Origin: Sandaracinaceae bacterium
Lineage (GTDB): Bacteria > Myxococcota_A > Polyangia > Polyangiales > Houyiibacteriaceae
NCBI GenBank assembly: GCA_020633055.1
Contig: JACKEJ010000008.1
Span: 682,001 to 746,000, forward strand
DNA: 64,000 nt
Reading direction: 5' to 3'
The notes below the pieces were generated by a model, which worked only from the letters and a program-made list of their open reading frames with translations, was not told where the DNA came from and searched no databases. Positions 47,281 through 56,472 of the stretch are shown here, piece by piece. Position numbers and translations under genes: made by a program. Positions within the stretch are counted from its first letter, which is position 1. Each line of letters starts with the position of its first letter.

Positions 47281-48741
47281 TCAGAGGCTATCGACGTCCA
47301 CGGTCGTCTGCAGGCGGCCGACCATGGTGGACGGTGGGGGCGGGGCCATGGGCGTCACGACGGGGGTGGGCTCCGTCATGGCGGTCGGCGCGGTCTCGGT
47401 GGACGCGCTGCTGGTGTGGGTCGTCCGGTCGGCGCGCGTGCGGTGGGTGGGACGCTCCGCGGTCGTGGGGGCAGACGTGGGTTCGACGGCGGGTGCTGCC
47501 GGGGCGGCGGGCTGCGCAGCGACCTCGGTGGGCGCGACTACTGGCGCCGCGGCTTCGGCCGTGGGCGTGGGCGTCGCGGGCACGGGGGACGCCTGCGGCG
47601 TGGGGGGCGCGGCGACGGCCGCTGGTGTGGCGGACGCCGCGGGGTCTGGCGCGGGTGTGGCGACGGACGGCTGCGACGCGAACCACGCGATGGCCCCCGC
47701 CGCCACCAGCACGCCCAACACACCGATGGCGAAGAACGCCAGCAGGGGCGAGCGCTGGGGCAGGACCACGGCGGCGGACACGCCCGGGTCTGAGAGGATG
47801 CGCTGCGTGGACGGGTCCTGGCGCATCTCGACCGTGTGCGCGAAGTCGACGGCGCCGCTGTCCTGGCTCGCGAGGGCCTGGAAGAACTGGTCGGCGGTCG
47901 CGAAGCGATCGGCCCCGCGCTTGGCCATGGCGCGATGCACGGCCTGCACCGCGGCGAGGGGCAGCCCTGGGACCAGGCTGGCGAGAGGCTCGGGCTCCTC
48001 GGTGGCGACCTTGACGATGATGGACGCGGCCGTCTCCCCCTCGAAGGGCAGCTTCCCCGAGAGGGCCTCGTAGGCGATGACGCCCAACGAGTAGATGTCC
48101 GCCTCGACGCCCACGTCCGCGGCCGAGTGAATCTGCTCGGGGGACATGTAGTAGGGCGTGCCCATCGCGACGTTGGTGCCCGTCAGCCGCGCGTGGCTCT
48201 CGCCGGGCGCGAGCGCCTTCGAGACGCCGAAGTCCACCAGCTTGGGCACGATGTCGCCCTGCCGGTTGCGGGCCTCGGCGAGGAAGATGTTCTCCGGCTT
48301 GAGGTCACGATGCACCACGCCCGCGGCGTGCGCCGCGCTGAGCCCGGCGCACACGCCGCGCAGGATGCTCACCAGCTCGGGCAGCATCATGCGCCCTTCC
48401 TCGAGGCGGTCGGCGAGCGAGCGGCCGCGCAGAAACTCCATCACCAGGTAGAAGCCGTTCTCCTGGTGGCCCACGTCGTAGATGTCCACGACGTTCTCGT
48501 GGTCGACCGCCGCCGCGAGCTTGGCCTCTCGGACGAAGCGGGCCACGGCCTGCGCGTTCTGCGCGAAGGTGGGCAGCATCCACTTGATGGCCACCTGCCG
48601 CCCCGTGACCTCGTGCTTGGCCTCGTACACGGCACCCATCCCGCCACGCCCGATCTCGCGCTGCACCAGGTAGCGCTGTGCGATGCGGTCGCCAGGCTGC
48701 GGCAGCTGGGGCGGAGCGGGGTTCGGGTACCAGGCTTCCAT
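47281..48741 (-). CDS. Hanks-type Ser/Thr protein kinase with TM segment and Pro/Ala/Thr-rich tail
   Basis: The 486-residue protein contains the kinase domain (about 22-290): IGRGGMGAVYEA, Lys 53 in VAIK, HRDLKPEN at 144-151, DFG at 170-172 and MSPEQ. A TM helix lies at about 332-355. The extracellular tail is Pro/Ala/Thr/Val-rich and lacks PASTA or PEGA units. It reads toward the envelope gene run at 42405-47173 and may regulate it (inference). The divergent GntR gene lies upstream. Confidence 0.93.
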   Translation of the reverse strand: MEAWYPNPAPPQLPQPGDRIAQRYLVQREIGRGGMGAVYEAKHEVTGRQVAIKWMLPTFAQNAQAVARFVREAKLAAAVDHENVVDIYDVGHQENGFYLVMEFLRGRSLADRLEEGRMMLPELVSILRGVCAGLSAAHAAGVVHRDLKPENIFLAEARNRQGDIVPKLVDFGVSKALAPGESHARLTGTNVAMGTPYYMSPEQIHSAADVGVEADIYSLGVIAYEALSGKLPFEGETAASIIVKVATEEPEPLASLVPGLPLAAVQAVHRAMAKRGADRFATADQFFQALASQDSGAVDFAHTVEMRQDPSTQRILSDPGVSAAVVLPQRSPLLAFFAIGVLGVLVAAGAIAWFASQPSVATPAPDPAASATPAAVAAPPTPQASPVPATPTPTAEAAAPVVAPTEVAAQPAAPAAPAVEPTSAPTTAERPTHRTRADRTTHTSSASTETAPTAMTEPTPVVTPMAPPPPSTMVGRLQTTVDVDSL

Positions 48742-48845
48742 GTGGACGGCGAAAACACACTAACACAGTCAGACCGGGCGTGGATCGACGCCCGAAACGG
48801 GGGCGCTCGGGCCGCCGAGGACACCAGCTCCGATCTTCGGCCTTG

Positions 48846-48866
48846 ATTGTGCCGTTCTATTGTGCC
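48846..48866 (+). promoter_or_regulatory. Direct repeat in the GntR gene promoter region
   Basis: ATTGTGCC occurs twice, at 48846-48853 and 48859-48866, with a period of 13 bp. The second copy ends 12 bp before the proposed GTG start. It is a candidate operator for the GntR protein or another factor; a GTG at 48849 inside the first copy would be an alternative start. Confidence 0.45.
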
Positions 48867-48878
48867 ATTCATTGGCTC

Positions 48879-49655
48879 GTGACCGAGACCAGCCCCGACC
48901 GCTCCCCGAGCGCCATCGAACACAGCCTGACGCTGGACATCCTGCGCGGGCGCTACGCCGCCGGCAGCCGCCTGCCGACGGTGCGCGAGCTGGCCGAGCA
49001 GCACGGCGTGAACCCGACCACCATCCAGCGCGCCGTCTCGCGGCTGGAGACACGCGGTCTGGTGACCGCCCGGCAGGGCAGCGGGCTGCGCGTGAACGAC
49101 CCGGCCGAGTGCGGGGACATCTCGCTCGTGCCGCAGTGGCTGGAGGTGACGCTGGACCAGCCCACGCGAGCGGCGGGCATCCTCGCGGACCTGCTCGAGA
49201 TGAGGCGGGCGCTCGCGGGTCGGCTCCTGCTGCGTCACCGCGTCGCCATCCTCGCGCGCCTCCCCGCCCTGCAGCAGGCCGCGCAGCGCGTGCGGCGCGC
49301 GCAGGGTGACCCGGACGCCGTGCGCGACGCGGACCTCGCGTTCTCCCGCGAGCTGCTGCGCGCGGCCGGCAACGTGGTCGCGCTGAGCGTGTTCAACACC
49401 GTCGCGCGCGTGCTGGTCGAGCTGCCCCTGGTGAGCGCCGCGATGTACGCGGCCCCCGAAGAGAACGTGGCGTCCATGGCGCAGGTGCTCGGGGCGCTCG
49501 CGGGTGGAGGCGAGGACGCGGGCGCGGTGATCGAGGGCGCCATCGCCGCCATCGACGCGCGCACCGTGGCCCGCTTCGAGGCGTCGCTGCAGGCGCGCCG
49601 CGGCGAGGCCGGGCCCGCGGCCGCTCAGGGCCTATCCGTAGGGGTGCGCGCGTGA
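48879..49655 (+). CDS. GntR family transcriptional regulator
   Basis: The 258-residue protein has a winged helix-turn-helix of the GntR type at about 20-75 (LRGRYAAGSRLPTVRELAEQ, then VNPTTIQRAVSRLETRGL). An FCD-like C-terminal helical domain of about 150 residues is suggested by LEMRRALAGRLLLRHRVAIL. The start is placed at the GTG at 48879. It overlaps the following small gene by GTGA (49652-49655), so it is part of the operon it probably controls. The effector is unknown. Confidence 0.9.
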   Translation: MTETSPDRSPSAIEHSLTLDILRGRYAAGSRLPTVRELAEQHGVNPTTIQRAVSRLETRGLVTARQGSGLRVNDPAECGDISLVPQWLEVTLDQPTRAAGILADLLEMRRALAGRLLLRHRVAILARLPALQQAAQRVRRAQGDPDAVRDADLAFSRELLRAAGNVVALSVFNTVARVLVELPLVSAAMYAAPEENVASMAQVLGALAGGGEDAGAVIEGAIAAIDARTVARFEASLQARRGEAGPAAAQGLSVGVRA

Positions 49656-50191
49656 CGGGCCGGGACACGGTGGCACGGCGCACGCCAGGACCCGGCGCGG
49701 CCTCACGGGACACGGGGGCACGGGGTCTCGCCCAACGCCACGCTCGCGCGCGCGACGCGCTGATGGGCGCGCTGCTCCCGGCACCGGGGCGGGGGCTGCC
49801 CGCCTTGAGCGAGCTCGACCTGAGCGCGTTCTGGCCGGCGTTCGACGCGGCCGCGCCCGCGCACCTGCGCCTGGGGCTACGCACGGCGTGCCTGGTGTTG
49901 GGGAGCGCGCCGCGGCTGATGGGCTTCGGCCGGTCGCTATCCGCGCTGAGCGACGACGAGCGCGAGCGCTTCATCGTGCGCGCCGCCGAGACCCCGGGCC
50001 TGGCCCAGCTGGTCGAGGTCGCCAAGGTGGTCGCGGCCATGGCGTACTTCAGCGACGCCCACGTGCAGGACGTGGCGCGCGCCCGTGGGCGCGACGAGGC
50101 CGGGGCAGACGCACCGCGCGCGCAAGACGCGCCGCAAGAACGAGACGCATCGCGCGAGCAAGACGCAGCGCGAGACCAGGAGGAGCCGTGA
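49652..50191 (+). CDS. Small unknown protein upstream of GMC oxidoreductase
   Basis: The 179-residue product starts at a GTG overlapping the GntR stop and ends in a GTGA overlap with the GMC gene. The middle (LPALSELDLSAFWPAFDAAA, LRTACLVLGSAPRLMGFGRS, FIVRAAETPGLAQLVEVAKV) is helical; the last 40 residues are Arg/Asp/Gln-rich and disordered. It may correspond to the small subunit that accompanies GMC-type dehydrogenases, but no conserved residues allow that to be claimed. Confidence 0.6.
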   Translation: MTGRDTVARRTPGPGAASRDTGARGLAQRHARARDALMGALLPAPGRGLPALSELDLSAFWPAFDAAAPAHLRLGLRTACLVLGSAPRLMGFGRSLSALSDDERERFIVRAAETPGLAQLVEVAKVVAAMAYFSDAHVQDVARARGRDEAGADAPRAQDAPQERDASREQDAARDQEEP

Positions 50192-51702
50192 GCCCACCCA
50201 GCCCGAGCGCCGCGCGCCTGGACGGTCGCGCCCTGCACCGCGCACACACGCTGCGCACCGACGTGGTGGTCGTGGGCAGCGGGCCCGCCGGGGCGGCCGT
50301 GGCGCGCGAGCTGGCGCGGGCCGGGGTACGCGTGGTGGTCGTCGAGGCCGGCCGCTGGTTCGCGCCCGAGGAGTTCGTGCGGCCCGCGTTCCAGAGCATG
50401 GCCGCGCAGTACCGCGACATGGGCGCCTCCGTCGTGGTCGGCCCGGCGCCCATGCCGTTCGTGCAGGGCAAGATGGTGGGCGGCAGCTCGCCCATCAACG
50501 GCGCCATCTGCTGGCGCACCCCGCGCGACGTGTACGACGAGTGGGTCACCGCCGACCCACGCCTGGCCGACGCGCTGCCCTGGACGGAGCTCGACGCCAC
50601 CACCGATGTGCTGGAGGCGCGCCTGAACGTGCGCCCGACCGACCCAGCCGTCGCCGGCGCCAAGAACCTGTTGCTGGCGCGCGGCGCGGAGGCGCTGGGC
50701 CTCGAGCACCGGCCCATCCGCCGCAACGTGCAGGGCTGTGAGGGCCTCGGCCGCTGCATGCAGGGGTGCCCCAACGCGCGCAAGCTCAGCGTGGACGCGA
50801 CGCTGCTGGCCGACGCGCAGGCGGGCGGTGCCGAGGTGCTCAGCTCGTGCGAGGTGACCCGCATCCTGACGACGCGCGGGCGCGCCACCGGCGTGCTGGC
50901 CGAGAGCGCGGGCGGCGCCGAGGTGCGCGTGCTGGCCGAGCGCGCCGTGGTGCTGGCGGCGAGCGCGGTGCAGACGCCCGGCCTGCTGCTGGCCAACCGC
51001 ATCACCCACGGCCCCGTCGGGCGCCACTTTCAGTGCCACCCCGGCGTGAGCATGGCGGGGCGCTTCCCCGAGCCCGTGCGCATGTGGGAGGGCGCGACGC
51101 AGGGGCACGAGGTGATCGGCCTGCGTCATGAAGGGCTCAAGTTCGAGGCGCTGGGCTTCGACCTGGGCGTGATGGCCGGGCGCCTGGACGGCGTGGGGCG
51201 CGCGCTCGCACGCGAGGTGGACGACATCGCGCACCAGCTGGACTGGGGCGCCGCCGTGCGCGCCGAAGCGGAGGGGCGCGTCCGTTTGCTGCGCGGCAAC
51301 CCACGCGTGTTCTACACGCCGACGAAGCGCGACGTGGCCAAGTTCCGGCGCGGGCTGCGCGTGATGGGCGAGATGATGCTCGCGGCGGGCGCGGATCACG
51401 TCTCGCTCGGCGTGCGCGGCTTCCTCCCCCGCACCTCGCGCCTGGCCGACCTGGTGGCGCTCGAGCAGGACGGACCGACGCGCGCCTCCGCGTACACCAG
51501 CGCCATCACCCACATGTTCGGCACCTGCCGCATGGGCAGCGACCCCGCGCGCAGCGTGGTGCGCACCGACTTCCGCCACCACACCGTCGACCGGCTGTAC
51601 GTGGCCGACTCCAGCGTGTTCCCCAGCAGCCTGGGCGTGAACCCGCAGATCCCCATCATGGCCGTGGCCACCCTGGCCGCGCGCCGCGTGCTGAACCCCT
51701 GA
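50188..51702 (+). CDS. GMC family FAD-dependent oxidoreductase
   Basis: The 504-residue protein has the FAD-binding VVVVGSGPAGAAVARELARA from about residue 25, the flavin-loop motif GGSSPINGAICWRTP, and the cysteine-containing CEGLGRCMQGCPNARKLSVD. The C-terminal substrate/FAD block is TCRMGSD and DSSVFPSSLGVNPQIPIMAV. These belong to the GMC (glucose-methanol-choline)/cholesterol-oxidase superfamily. An AGGAG ribosome site precedes the GTG start. Overlaps on both sides place it in an operon with the GntR regulator. The substrate is an alcohol of unknown identity. Confidence 0.9.
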   Translation: MSPPSPSAARLDGRALHRAHTLRTDVVVVGSGPAGAAVARELARAGVRVVVVEAGRWFAPEEFVRPAFQSMAAQYRDMGASVVVGPAPMPFVQGKMVGGSSPINGAICWRTPRDVYDEWVTADPRLADALPWTELDATTDVLEARLNVRPTDPAVAGAKNLLLARGAEALGLEHRPIRRNVQGCEGLGRCMQGCPNARKLSVDATLLADAQAGGAEVLSSCEVTRILTTRGRATGVLAESAGGAEVRVLAERAVVLAASAVQTPGLLLANRITHGPVGRHFQCHPGVSMAGRFPEPVRMWEGATQGHEVIGLRHEGLKFEALGFDLGVMAGRLDGVGRALAREVDDIAHQLDWGAAVRAEAEGRVRLLRGNPRVFYTPTKRDVAKFRRGLRVMGEMMLAAGADHVSLGVRGFLPRTSRLADLVALEQDGPTRASAYTSAITHMFGTCRMGSDPARSVVRTDFRHHTVDRLYVADSSVFPSSLGVNPQIPIMAVATLAARRVLNP

Positions 51703-51725
51703 CCCCGACCGACCCCGAGACCACC

Positions 51726-52304
51726 ATGACCATCACGCTCGACGACCTCCTCCGCATGAAGGGCCCGGACCTCTACCGGGTCGTGCAGCAGGGCCACGCG
51801 CTCGACACCGACGCGCTGGCCGACACCACGTACACGGGCATCGACCTGTCCATGCCCGACCTGTTCCACAAGCTGATGTGGAAGAGCTTTCGCAAGACCT
51901 TCCACCGCGACCCCGAGACCGGCGCCTTGCGCGGCTGGAACGTGAAGGTCGAGCAGACCGGCTGGGACACGCCCCCTGCGCCCAAGCGCGACAAGCACGG
52001 GCGCCCGCTGAGCTTCGGCCACTACGAGGTGCGCAGCGCCACGGGCTTGCACTTCCCGCGCGGCTGGCGCGGCGGGCACTACCTGGACTACGGCGTGGCC
52101 GGCAACCTTCCGTCGGACTTCCCGGCCAGAGCGGGCTACTGCCCGCTGGTGAGCGTGAACGCGGGCAGCAGCGAGCTCTTGCTGGGCTGGGAGATCTTCA
52201 AGGTGGGCCCCGTGTTCGTGCCCATCTCGGACTTCTGGGTGTTGAAGCGCGAGGGCGCGCTGCGGCCGGAGGACGTGGTCCCGCGCCCCGTGCCCCTGCG
52301 CTGA
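51726..52304 (+). CDS. Hypothetical protein in the GMC operon
   Basis: The 192-residue protein starts MTITLDDLLRMKGPDLYRVV, 23 bp after the GMC gene. It contains KSFRKTFHRDPETGALRGWN, SFGHYEVRSATGLHFPRGWR and the aromatic GHYLDYGVAGNLPSDFPARA. It has no signal peptide and no recognised domain. Adjacency and spacing suggest a role with the oxidoreductase, perhaps as partner or substrate-handling protein (inference). Confidence 0.7.
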   Translation: MTITLDDLLRMKGPDLYRVVQQGHALDTDALADTTYTGIDLSMPDLFHKLMWKSFRKTFHRDPETGALRGWNVKVEQTGWDTPPAPKRDKHGRPLSFGHYEVRSATGLHFPRGWRGGHYLDYGVAGNLPSDFPARAGYCPLVSVNAGSSELLLGWEIFKVGPVFVPISDFWVLKREGALRPEDVVPRPVPLR

Positions 52305-52356
52305 GCCCTGGCGCCGAGCGCACCGCGGGTCGCGTGACGAGCCTGCCGCAGGCTCG

Positions 52357-52992
52357 TCAGTCGCAGCGCTCCGGGAGCGAACAGGACGCCTCGCGCGTGG
52401 CGCGGGTGGCCCCCTTGGGCATGAGCCAGGCGACGGTCGCGCTCATCGGCATGGGCATGGGGTCGTTCGGGCACGGCGGCCGGAAGCGGCTCAGGTAGGT
52501 CAGCGTCTGCTCGTCGTCGTACACGGCGATGCCCGCGCTGGCAGGCGACATGGTGTAAGCGAGCAGGTAGACGTCGTGGGTGCTCGGGTCGATGCCGAGG
52601 GCGCTCAGGTCGCGCTCGGGGCAGGAAAGCAGCGCGAGGATGTCCTCCTCCGTGCCGAGCACGCGCGGCGCGCTGGCCGTACCCCCGCCCTGGAACGAGC
52701 ACCCGACGGGCAGCACGAGGGCAGGGCGTGACGTGGCACCCTCGAGGCCATCCACGGTGCATGTCGACGGTGCGACGGCGCCGCTGCTCGTCGTGGCGCC
52801 ATGGGCCCCCTCCCCGCTGCCGTGGCACCCGGCCATCAGCATCACGGCGCTCGCCAGCGCGCTCGTCCACCCGTCCACCGAGCGGCCCGCGCGGCCCGCC
52901 GACGAGGCCCCTCTGATCGAACACGGCGCGGCTCCCCCGACGCGGACGGAACCCTCACGAGCGAAAGCGGACGAGCGACGGGTCGAAGCCAT
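52357..52992 (-). CDS. Putative lipoprotein of unknown function
   Basis: The frame contains ASAVMLMAGCHGSGEGAHGA, a lipobox (LMAGC) after a hydrophobic segment, and a mature domain with several Cys pairs (TCTVDGLEGA, VLPVGCSFQGGG, LLSCPERDLSALGIDPSTHD). The start is uncertain: MASTRRSSAF at 52992 gives an unusually long leader, whereas a GTG at 52878 gives a short signal peptide lacking positive charges. No family is recognised. Confidence 0.55.
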   Translation of the reverse strand: MASTRRSSAFAREGSVRVGGAAPCSIRGASSAGRAGRSVDGWTSALASAVMLMAGCHGSGEGAHGATTSSGAVAPSTCTVDGLEGATSRPALVLPVGCSFQGGGTASAPRVLGTEEDILALLSCPERDLSALGIDPSTHDVYLLAYTMSPASAGIAVYDDEQTLTYLSRFRPPCPNDPMPMPMSATVAWLMPKGATRATREASCSLPERCD

Positions 52993-53091
52993 CCTCGTAG
53001 TCTCGCGCAAGCGCCCTGCGAACTCCACCCCGACGACGCGTCGGGTTCACGGTCGTGGACCTGCTCGATCCTGGGAGTCCGCGACAGGCTG

Positions 53092-54252
53092 CTACCAGGC
53101 GCCGCCGGACAACACCTCCGTCTGCTCCCCGCCAGCGGTCTGTTCCTCGCCGGCCGTCGTGTCCGCGCTCGCTGCCGAGAACGGCTGCCCCGCCGTGGTC
53201 GCCCCGCCGGGCGCCTGAAGGAGCGGATGCTGCACGTGGAACGTGCGCCGCCAGGGGGACTCCTCCATCTGGATGGCCACCAAACCGTCGGACGCGCAGC
53301 GCCCTTCTTCGGACTGCCGGGCGACCGAGCTGTACAGCACCTGTCCGCCGGTCGTGACGACGTCGAGCGCCGAGATGTTGCACTCGGCGCGCACCGCCTC
53401 GAGGGCTTCGAGGGGCCACTCGGCGCCGATGCGGACGCGATTCAGGAAGTCACGGAACTCGGGCTGCTGCGCGTCGTAGTCGTCTGGGTGGTTCGCGTAG
53501 CCGATCAGCATCAGAACCGGGAAGAAGGTCGTCTGGCCCACGGTGCGCCCACCGAGCGATGGCATTCGCGCGGACCTCACCATCTGTTCGCGAGCGAACA
53601 CGAACCCGGGGCGCACGAGGACGAGGTGACTGCGCACCCCGCGGGCGTCGGGCGTCAGCTCGAGCTCTGGGACGTTGGCTACCTCGAAGATCACTTCGTG
53701 GGCGGGATAGCCCCCTACCGTCACCTCGCGCGACACCAGGATCTGCGCCGCCCGCTCGCCCGATGCCCGCGCCGTACCGCGACTGAAGTCGTACGAGATG
53801 CCACCTCCGTTGGAGGAGTGAGCGACCAGGTCCCGCAGGATCACGGCCAGCTCACGCTCGCTGTCGTACTGGGAGATGGGGACCGTGATGACGAAGAGCC
53901 GGGCGTCGTTGCGGCGGTGGTTGAACTTGAGATCGAACCGCGGCAGCGTGACGGTGCCCTCGAAGTCACCATCACCGTCGTAGTCGAGCCCTACCTCCAC
54001 TTCGTAGGCGTCCCCCTCCTTCGGCTCACCCAAGGCGCTGCCGTCCGCGGAAGGCGCGTAGTTGTCCAGTCGCCACTCACGAGACATCACGTCGTCCGTG
54101 CCCGGCAAGGCCGCGACCGAGTAGTCGTACGAGGCGTGATGGAACCCACCTCCGTCGGTTGTGAAGATGGGGAAGCTGGAGCGGGAGCCCGCGCAGCTCA
54201 CGACGACGAGGACACCGAGCAGAACCGAAAACGTGCGGACGAACGAGGACAT
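53092..54252 (-). CDS. Lipoprotein of unknown function
   Basis: The signal MSSFVRTFSVLLGVLVVVSC carries the lipobox VVSC. A GGAGGG ribosome site 4 bp before the ATG supports the start at 54252. The mature part of about 365 residues is beta-rich, with acidic DYDGDGDFEGTVTLPRFDLK (calcium-like loop DxDGDGD), VILRDLVAHSSNGGGISYDF and FRDFLNRVRIGAEWPLEALE. The C-terminus is Gly/Thr/Glu-rich. No known domain is clear. Confidence 0.78.
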   Translation of the reverse strand: MSSFVRTFSVLLGVLVVVSCAGSRSSFPIFTTDGGGFHHASYDYSVAALPGTDDVMSREWRLDNYAPSADGSALGEPKEGDAYEVEVGLDYDGDGDFEGTVTLPRFDLKFNHRRNDARLFVITVPISQYDSERELAVILRDLVAHSSNGGGISYDFSRGTARASGERAAQILVSREVTVGGYPAHEVIFEVANVPELELTPDARGVRSHLVLVRPGFVFAREQMVRSARMPSLGGRTVGQTTFFPVLMLIGYANHPDDYDAQQPEFRDFLNRVRIGAEWPLEALEAVRAECNISALDVVTTGGQVLYSSVARQSEEGRCASDGLVAIQMEESPWRRTFHVQHPLLQAPGGATTAGQPFSAASADTTAGEEQTAGGEQTEVLSGGAW

Positions 54253-54400
54253 GGGTCCCTCCGAAAATGGTGGGTGACGATAACGGTGACCCCGCGCCCA
54301 CGCAACCCACGTGTGGGTCTCGACACGTCCGGCACGCGCCTGAGCCGAGCGCCGCGCGCACGCACGACCCATCACGTTCTCTGGCAGCTGCGTCGGCCGC

Positions 54401-55450
54401 TCAGGTCGCGCCGAGGATGACGCCCAGCGACACCGTCGAGACGATGCCCCACAGGACCGCCCCTTGCAGAAACGGGCGCGCCCCGACACGCCGCAGGGCG
54501 GCCGGGCTGAGCGACGCGCCCACGAGGAAGAGCGTCAGCACCAGCACACGCCGCGCGAGCGCGCTCAGCACGTCACCGGCGGGCGCGAAGCTCGGGACGA
54601 AGGTCGTGAGCAGCGCGAGGACGAGAAAGCCGAGGATGAACCACGGACGGGCAGCGCGCGGAGGGGGCTCGGTCGCGGCGTGGTCGACCTGCCCGTGGGT
54701 CAGGGCGTCGCGCTCCGCGCGCGCGTTGCGCTCTCGGCGGCGCGTGTGCAGCGCGAGGCCAGCCGTGAGCGGGACGATCCAGAGCGCTCGAGCGAGCTTC
54801 ACGGTGGTGGCCAGCGCGAGGGCGTCGGGGCCGAAGGTCATGGCTGCGCCGACGACCGAGCTGGTGTCGTGGATGGCGATGGCGCACCACAGCCCGAACG
54901 CCTGGTCGCTGAGCGCGAGGGCGTGCCCCACTGCGGGAAAGACCAACAGCGCCAGCGCGTTGAGCGCGAAGACGGTACCGAGCGCGGCGGTCACCTGATG
55001 CTCGCGAGCACGCACCGTGGGGGCCACCGCGGCGATGGCGCTGCCGCCGCAGATGGCCGTGCCCGCCGCGACCAACAGGCCAGTCAGCGCGTCCACCCGC
55101 AGCAGGCGCGCAAACAGTCGACCGAGCGCGAGGCAGAGCGCGATGCTGCCCACCGCCAGGCCCGCTCCGAGCGCACCCACCTGCGCCACCGCGCGCAGGT
55201 CGAGCCCCGCCCCGAGCCCCACCACCGAGAGCGTGAGCAGCCGCTTGGCCAATCGACCGCTCTCTGCCTCCCACGCGTTCAGGCCGAGGAGCGCCACACC
55301 GACACCGAGCGCCAGCGCACCCACGGACCCCAACTTCGGGACCAGCAAGCACAGCAGACCAAGAGCGGGGAGGACCACACGATTCCACGCCCGTCGATGG
55401 CCGTGAGCCAGAGACGCGGCGGAGCAGAGGTGGAGCGCAAGCGTGGACAT
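54401..55450 (-). CDS. YeiH/UPF0324 family membrane protein, putative sulfate exporter
   Basis: The 349-residue protein has about ten hydrophobic helices and YeiH family marks: LLGLNAWEAE, TAICGGSAIAAVAPTVRARE, AIAIHDTSSVVGAAM and ARALWIVPLT. UPF0324 members are proposed to export sulfur oxyanions or act in taurine/sulfite handling. The ATG at 55450 replaces a TTG at 55459. It is divergent from a LysR regulator with a 69-bp gap, the usual layout for yeiH and its regulator. Confidence 0.88.
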   Translation of the reverse strand: MSTLALHLCSAASLAHGHRRAWNRVVLPALGLLCLLVPKLGSVGALALGVGVALLGLNAWEAESGRLAKRLLTLSVVGLGAGLDLRAVAQVGALGAGLAVGSIALCLALGRLFARLLRVDALTGLLVAAGTAICGGSAIAAVAPTVRAREHQVTAALGTVFALNALALLVFPAVGHALALSDQAFGLWCAIAIHDTSSVVGAAMTFGPDALALATTVKLARALWIVPLTAGLALHTRRRERNARAERDALTHGQVDHAATEPPPRAARPWFILGFLVLALLTTFVPSFAPAGDVLSALARRVLVLTLFLVGASLSPAALRRVGARPFLQGAVLWGIVSTVSLGVILGAT

Positions 55451-55519
55451 GAGCGACAAGGTGCGTGGATGCCATCGACATGACGAATCGTTACTTCGGA
55501 TGTACCATCAGTAGAACCT

Positions 55520-56419
55520 ATGCCTCCGGCCCGCGACCACTTCGACTCCCGCCACCTCGACGTGCTCCGCGCCGTCATCGATGCGGGCAGCATCACCAAG
55601 GCCGCCCGCCAGCTGCACGTGTCGCAGCCGGCCGTCACGGCCAGCGTTCAGAAGCTCGAGGGCGCGCTGGGCGTGACCCTGCTCGAGCGCTACGCGCGCG
55701 GCGTGCGACCGACCGAAGCGGGGCGCAAGTTGCTCGGGCACGCACGGCGGGTGGACTCGCTGCTGGACGAGCTGGTGGCGGACGTGACCGAACGCGAAGC
55801 GCCCCTCGCGCCGCTGGTGCTCGGTGCCAGCACGACCATCGCAGCCGGCTTGGTCCCCAAGCTGTTCGCCCGCTTCCGAGCCCAGCACGGCGCGGCGGGG
55901 CTGCGGCTGGTGGTGGGCAACACGAGCGAGATCATCGCGCAGGTGGAGAGCGGCGCCTTGCCCCTGGGGCTGGTGGAGGGCCCGCCGCGGGCGGCGCGGG
56001 TGCGCCTCGAGCGGCTGCTGGACGACACGTTGCTGCCGGTGGTGGCCGCGAGCTCCCCCTTCCGACGCGACAACGTGGACCTGGACACCCCCGTCTTGTG
56101 GCGCGAGGTGGGCTCGGGCACGCGCACCGTGGTGGAGCGCGCGCTGCGCAAGATCGGCCGCAAGCCCATGCCCTTCGACCTCGAGCTGGGCAGCACAGCG
56201 GCCATCCGTCGGGCCGTGGGGCTCTCGCTGGGCGTGGCCTTCCTGTCGCGCTGGTCCGTCGGCGAGGACCTCGCGGCGGGGCGCTTGCGCGTGCTGCGGC
56301 TGCCGGAGCTGAACATCCAACGGCGCTTCTCGTGGGCGCTGCCCAGCGCCCCACTGGGAGGCACGGCGGCGCGCTTCCATGCGTTCGCGAGCGCGGAGCA
56401 CGAAGGGCTCGAGGTGTAG
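55520..56419 (+). CDS. LysR family transcriptional regulator
   Basis: The 299-residue protein has the N-terminal helix-turn-helix (VIDAGSITKAARQLHVSQPA, VTASVQKLEGALGVTLLERY) and a C-terminal periplasmic-binding-protein-like effector domain ending FHAFASAEHEGLEV. It is divergent from the yeiH-type gene, so it likely controls that transporter, probably in response to a sulfur or related compound (inference). The spacer 55451-55519 is the natural operator region. Confidence 0.92.
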   Translation: MPPARDHFDSRHLDVLRAVIDAGSITKAARQLHVSQPAVTASVQKLEGALGVTLLERYARGVRPTEAGRKLLGHARRVDSLLDELVADVTEREAPLAPLVLGASTTIAAGLVPKLFARFRAQHGAAGLRLVVGNTSEIIAQVESGALPLGLVEGPPRAARVRLERLLDDTLLPVVAASSPFRRDNVDLDTPVLWREVGSGTRTVVERALRKIGRKPMPFDLELGSTAAIRRAVGLSLGVAFLSRWSVGEDLAAGRLRVLRLPELNIQRRFSWALPSAPLGGTAARFHAFASAEHEGLEV

Positions 56420-56472
56420 CGCGCGCAGCCTTCCTCTAGCCCGCGCAACGCCCGTGTGCTCTCGTGTGCGCG

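Noticed and set aside
53229..53243. A sequence near 53230 (GCACGTGGAAC) resembling half a parS site.
   Set aside because: Only the right half fits; the left half does not pair, and it lies inside a coding region.
54464..55483. Plus-strand open frame of 339 residues antisense to the yeiH-type gene.
   Set aside because: Composition is Arg/Gln/Glu-rich shadow of the GC-rich opposite strand; the minus-strand frame has helices and YeiH motifs.
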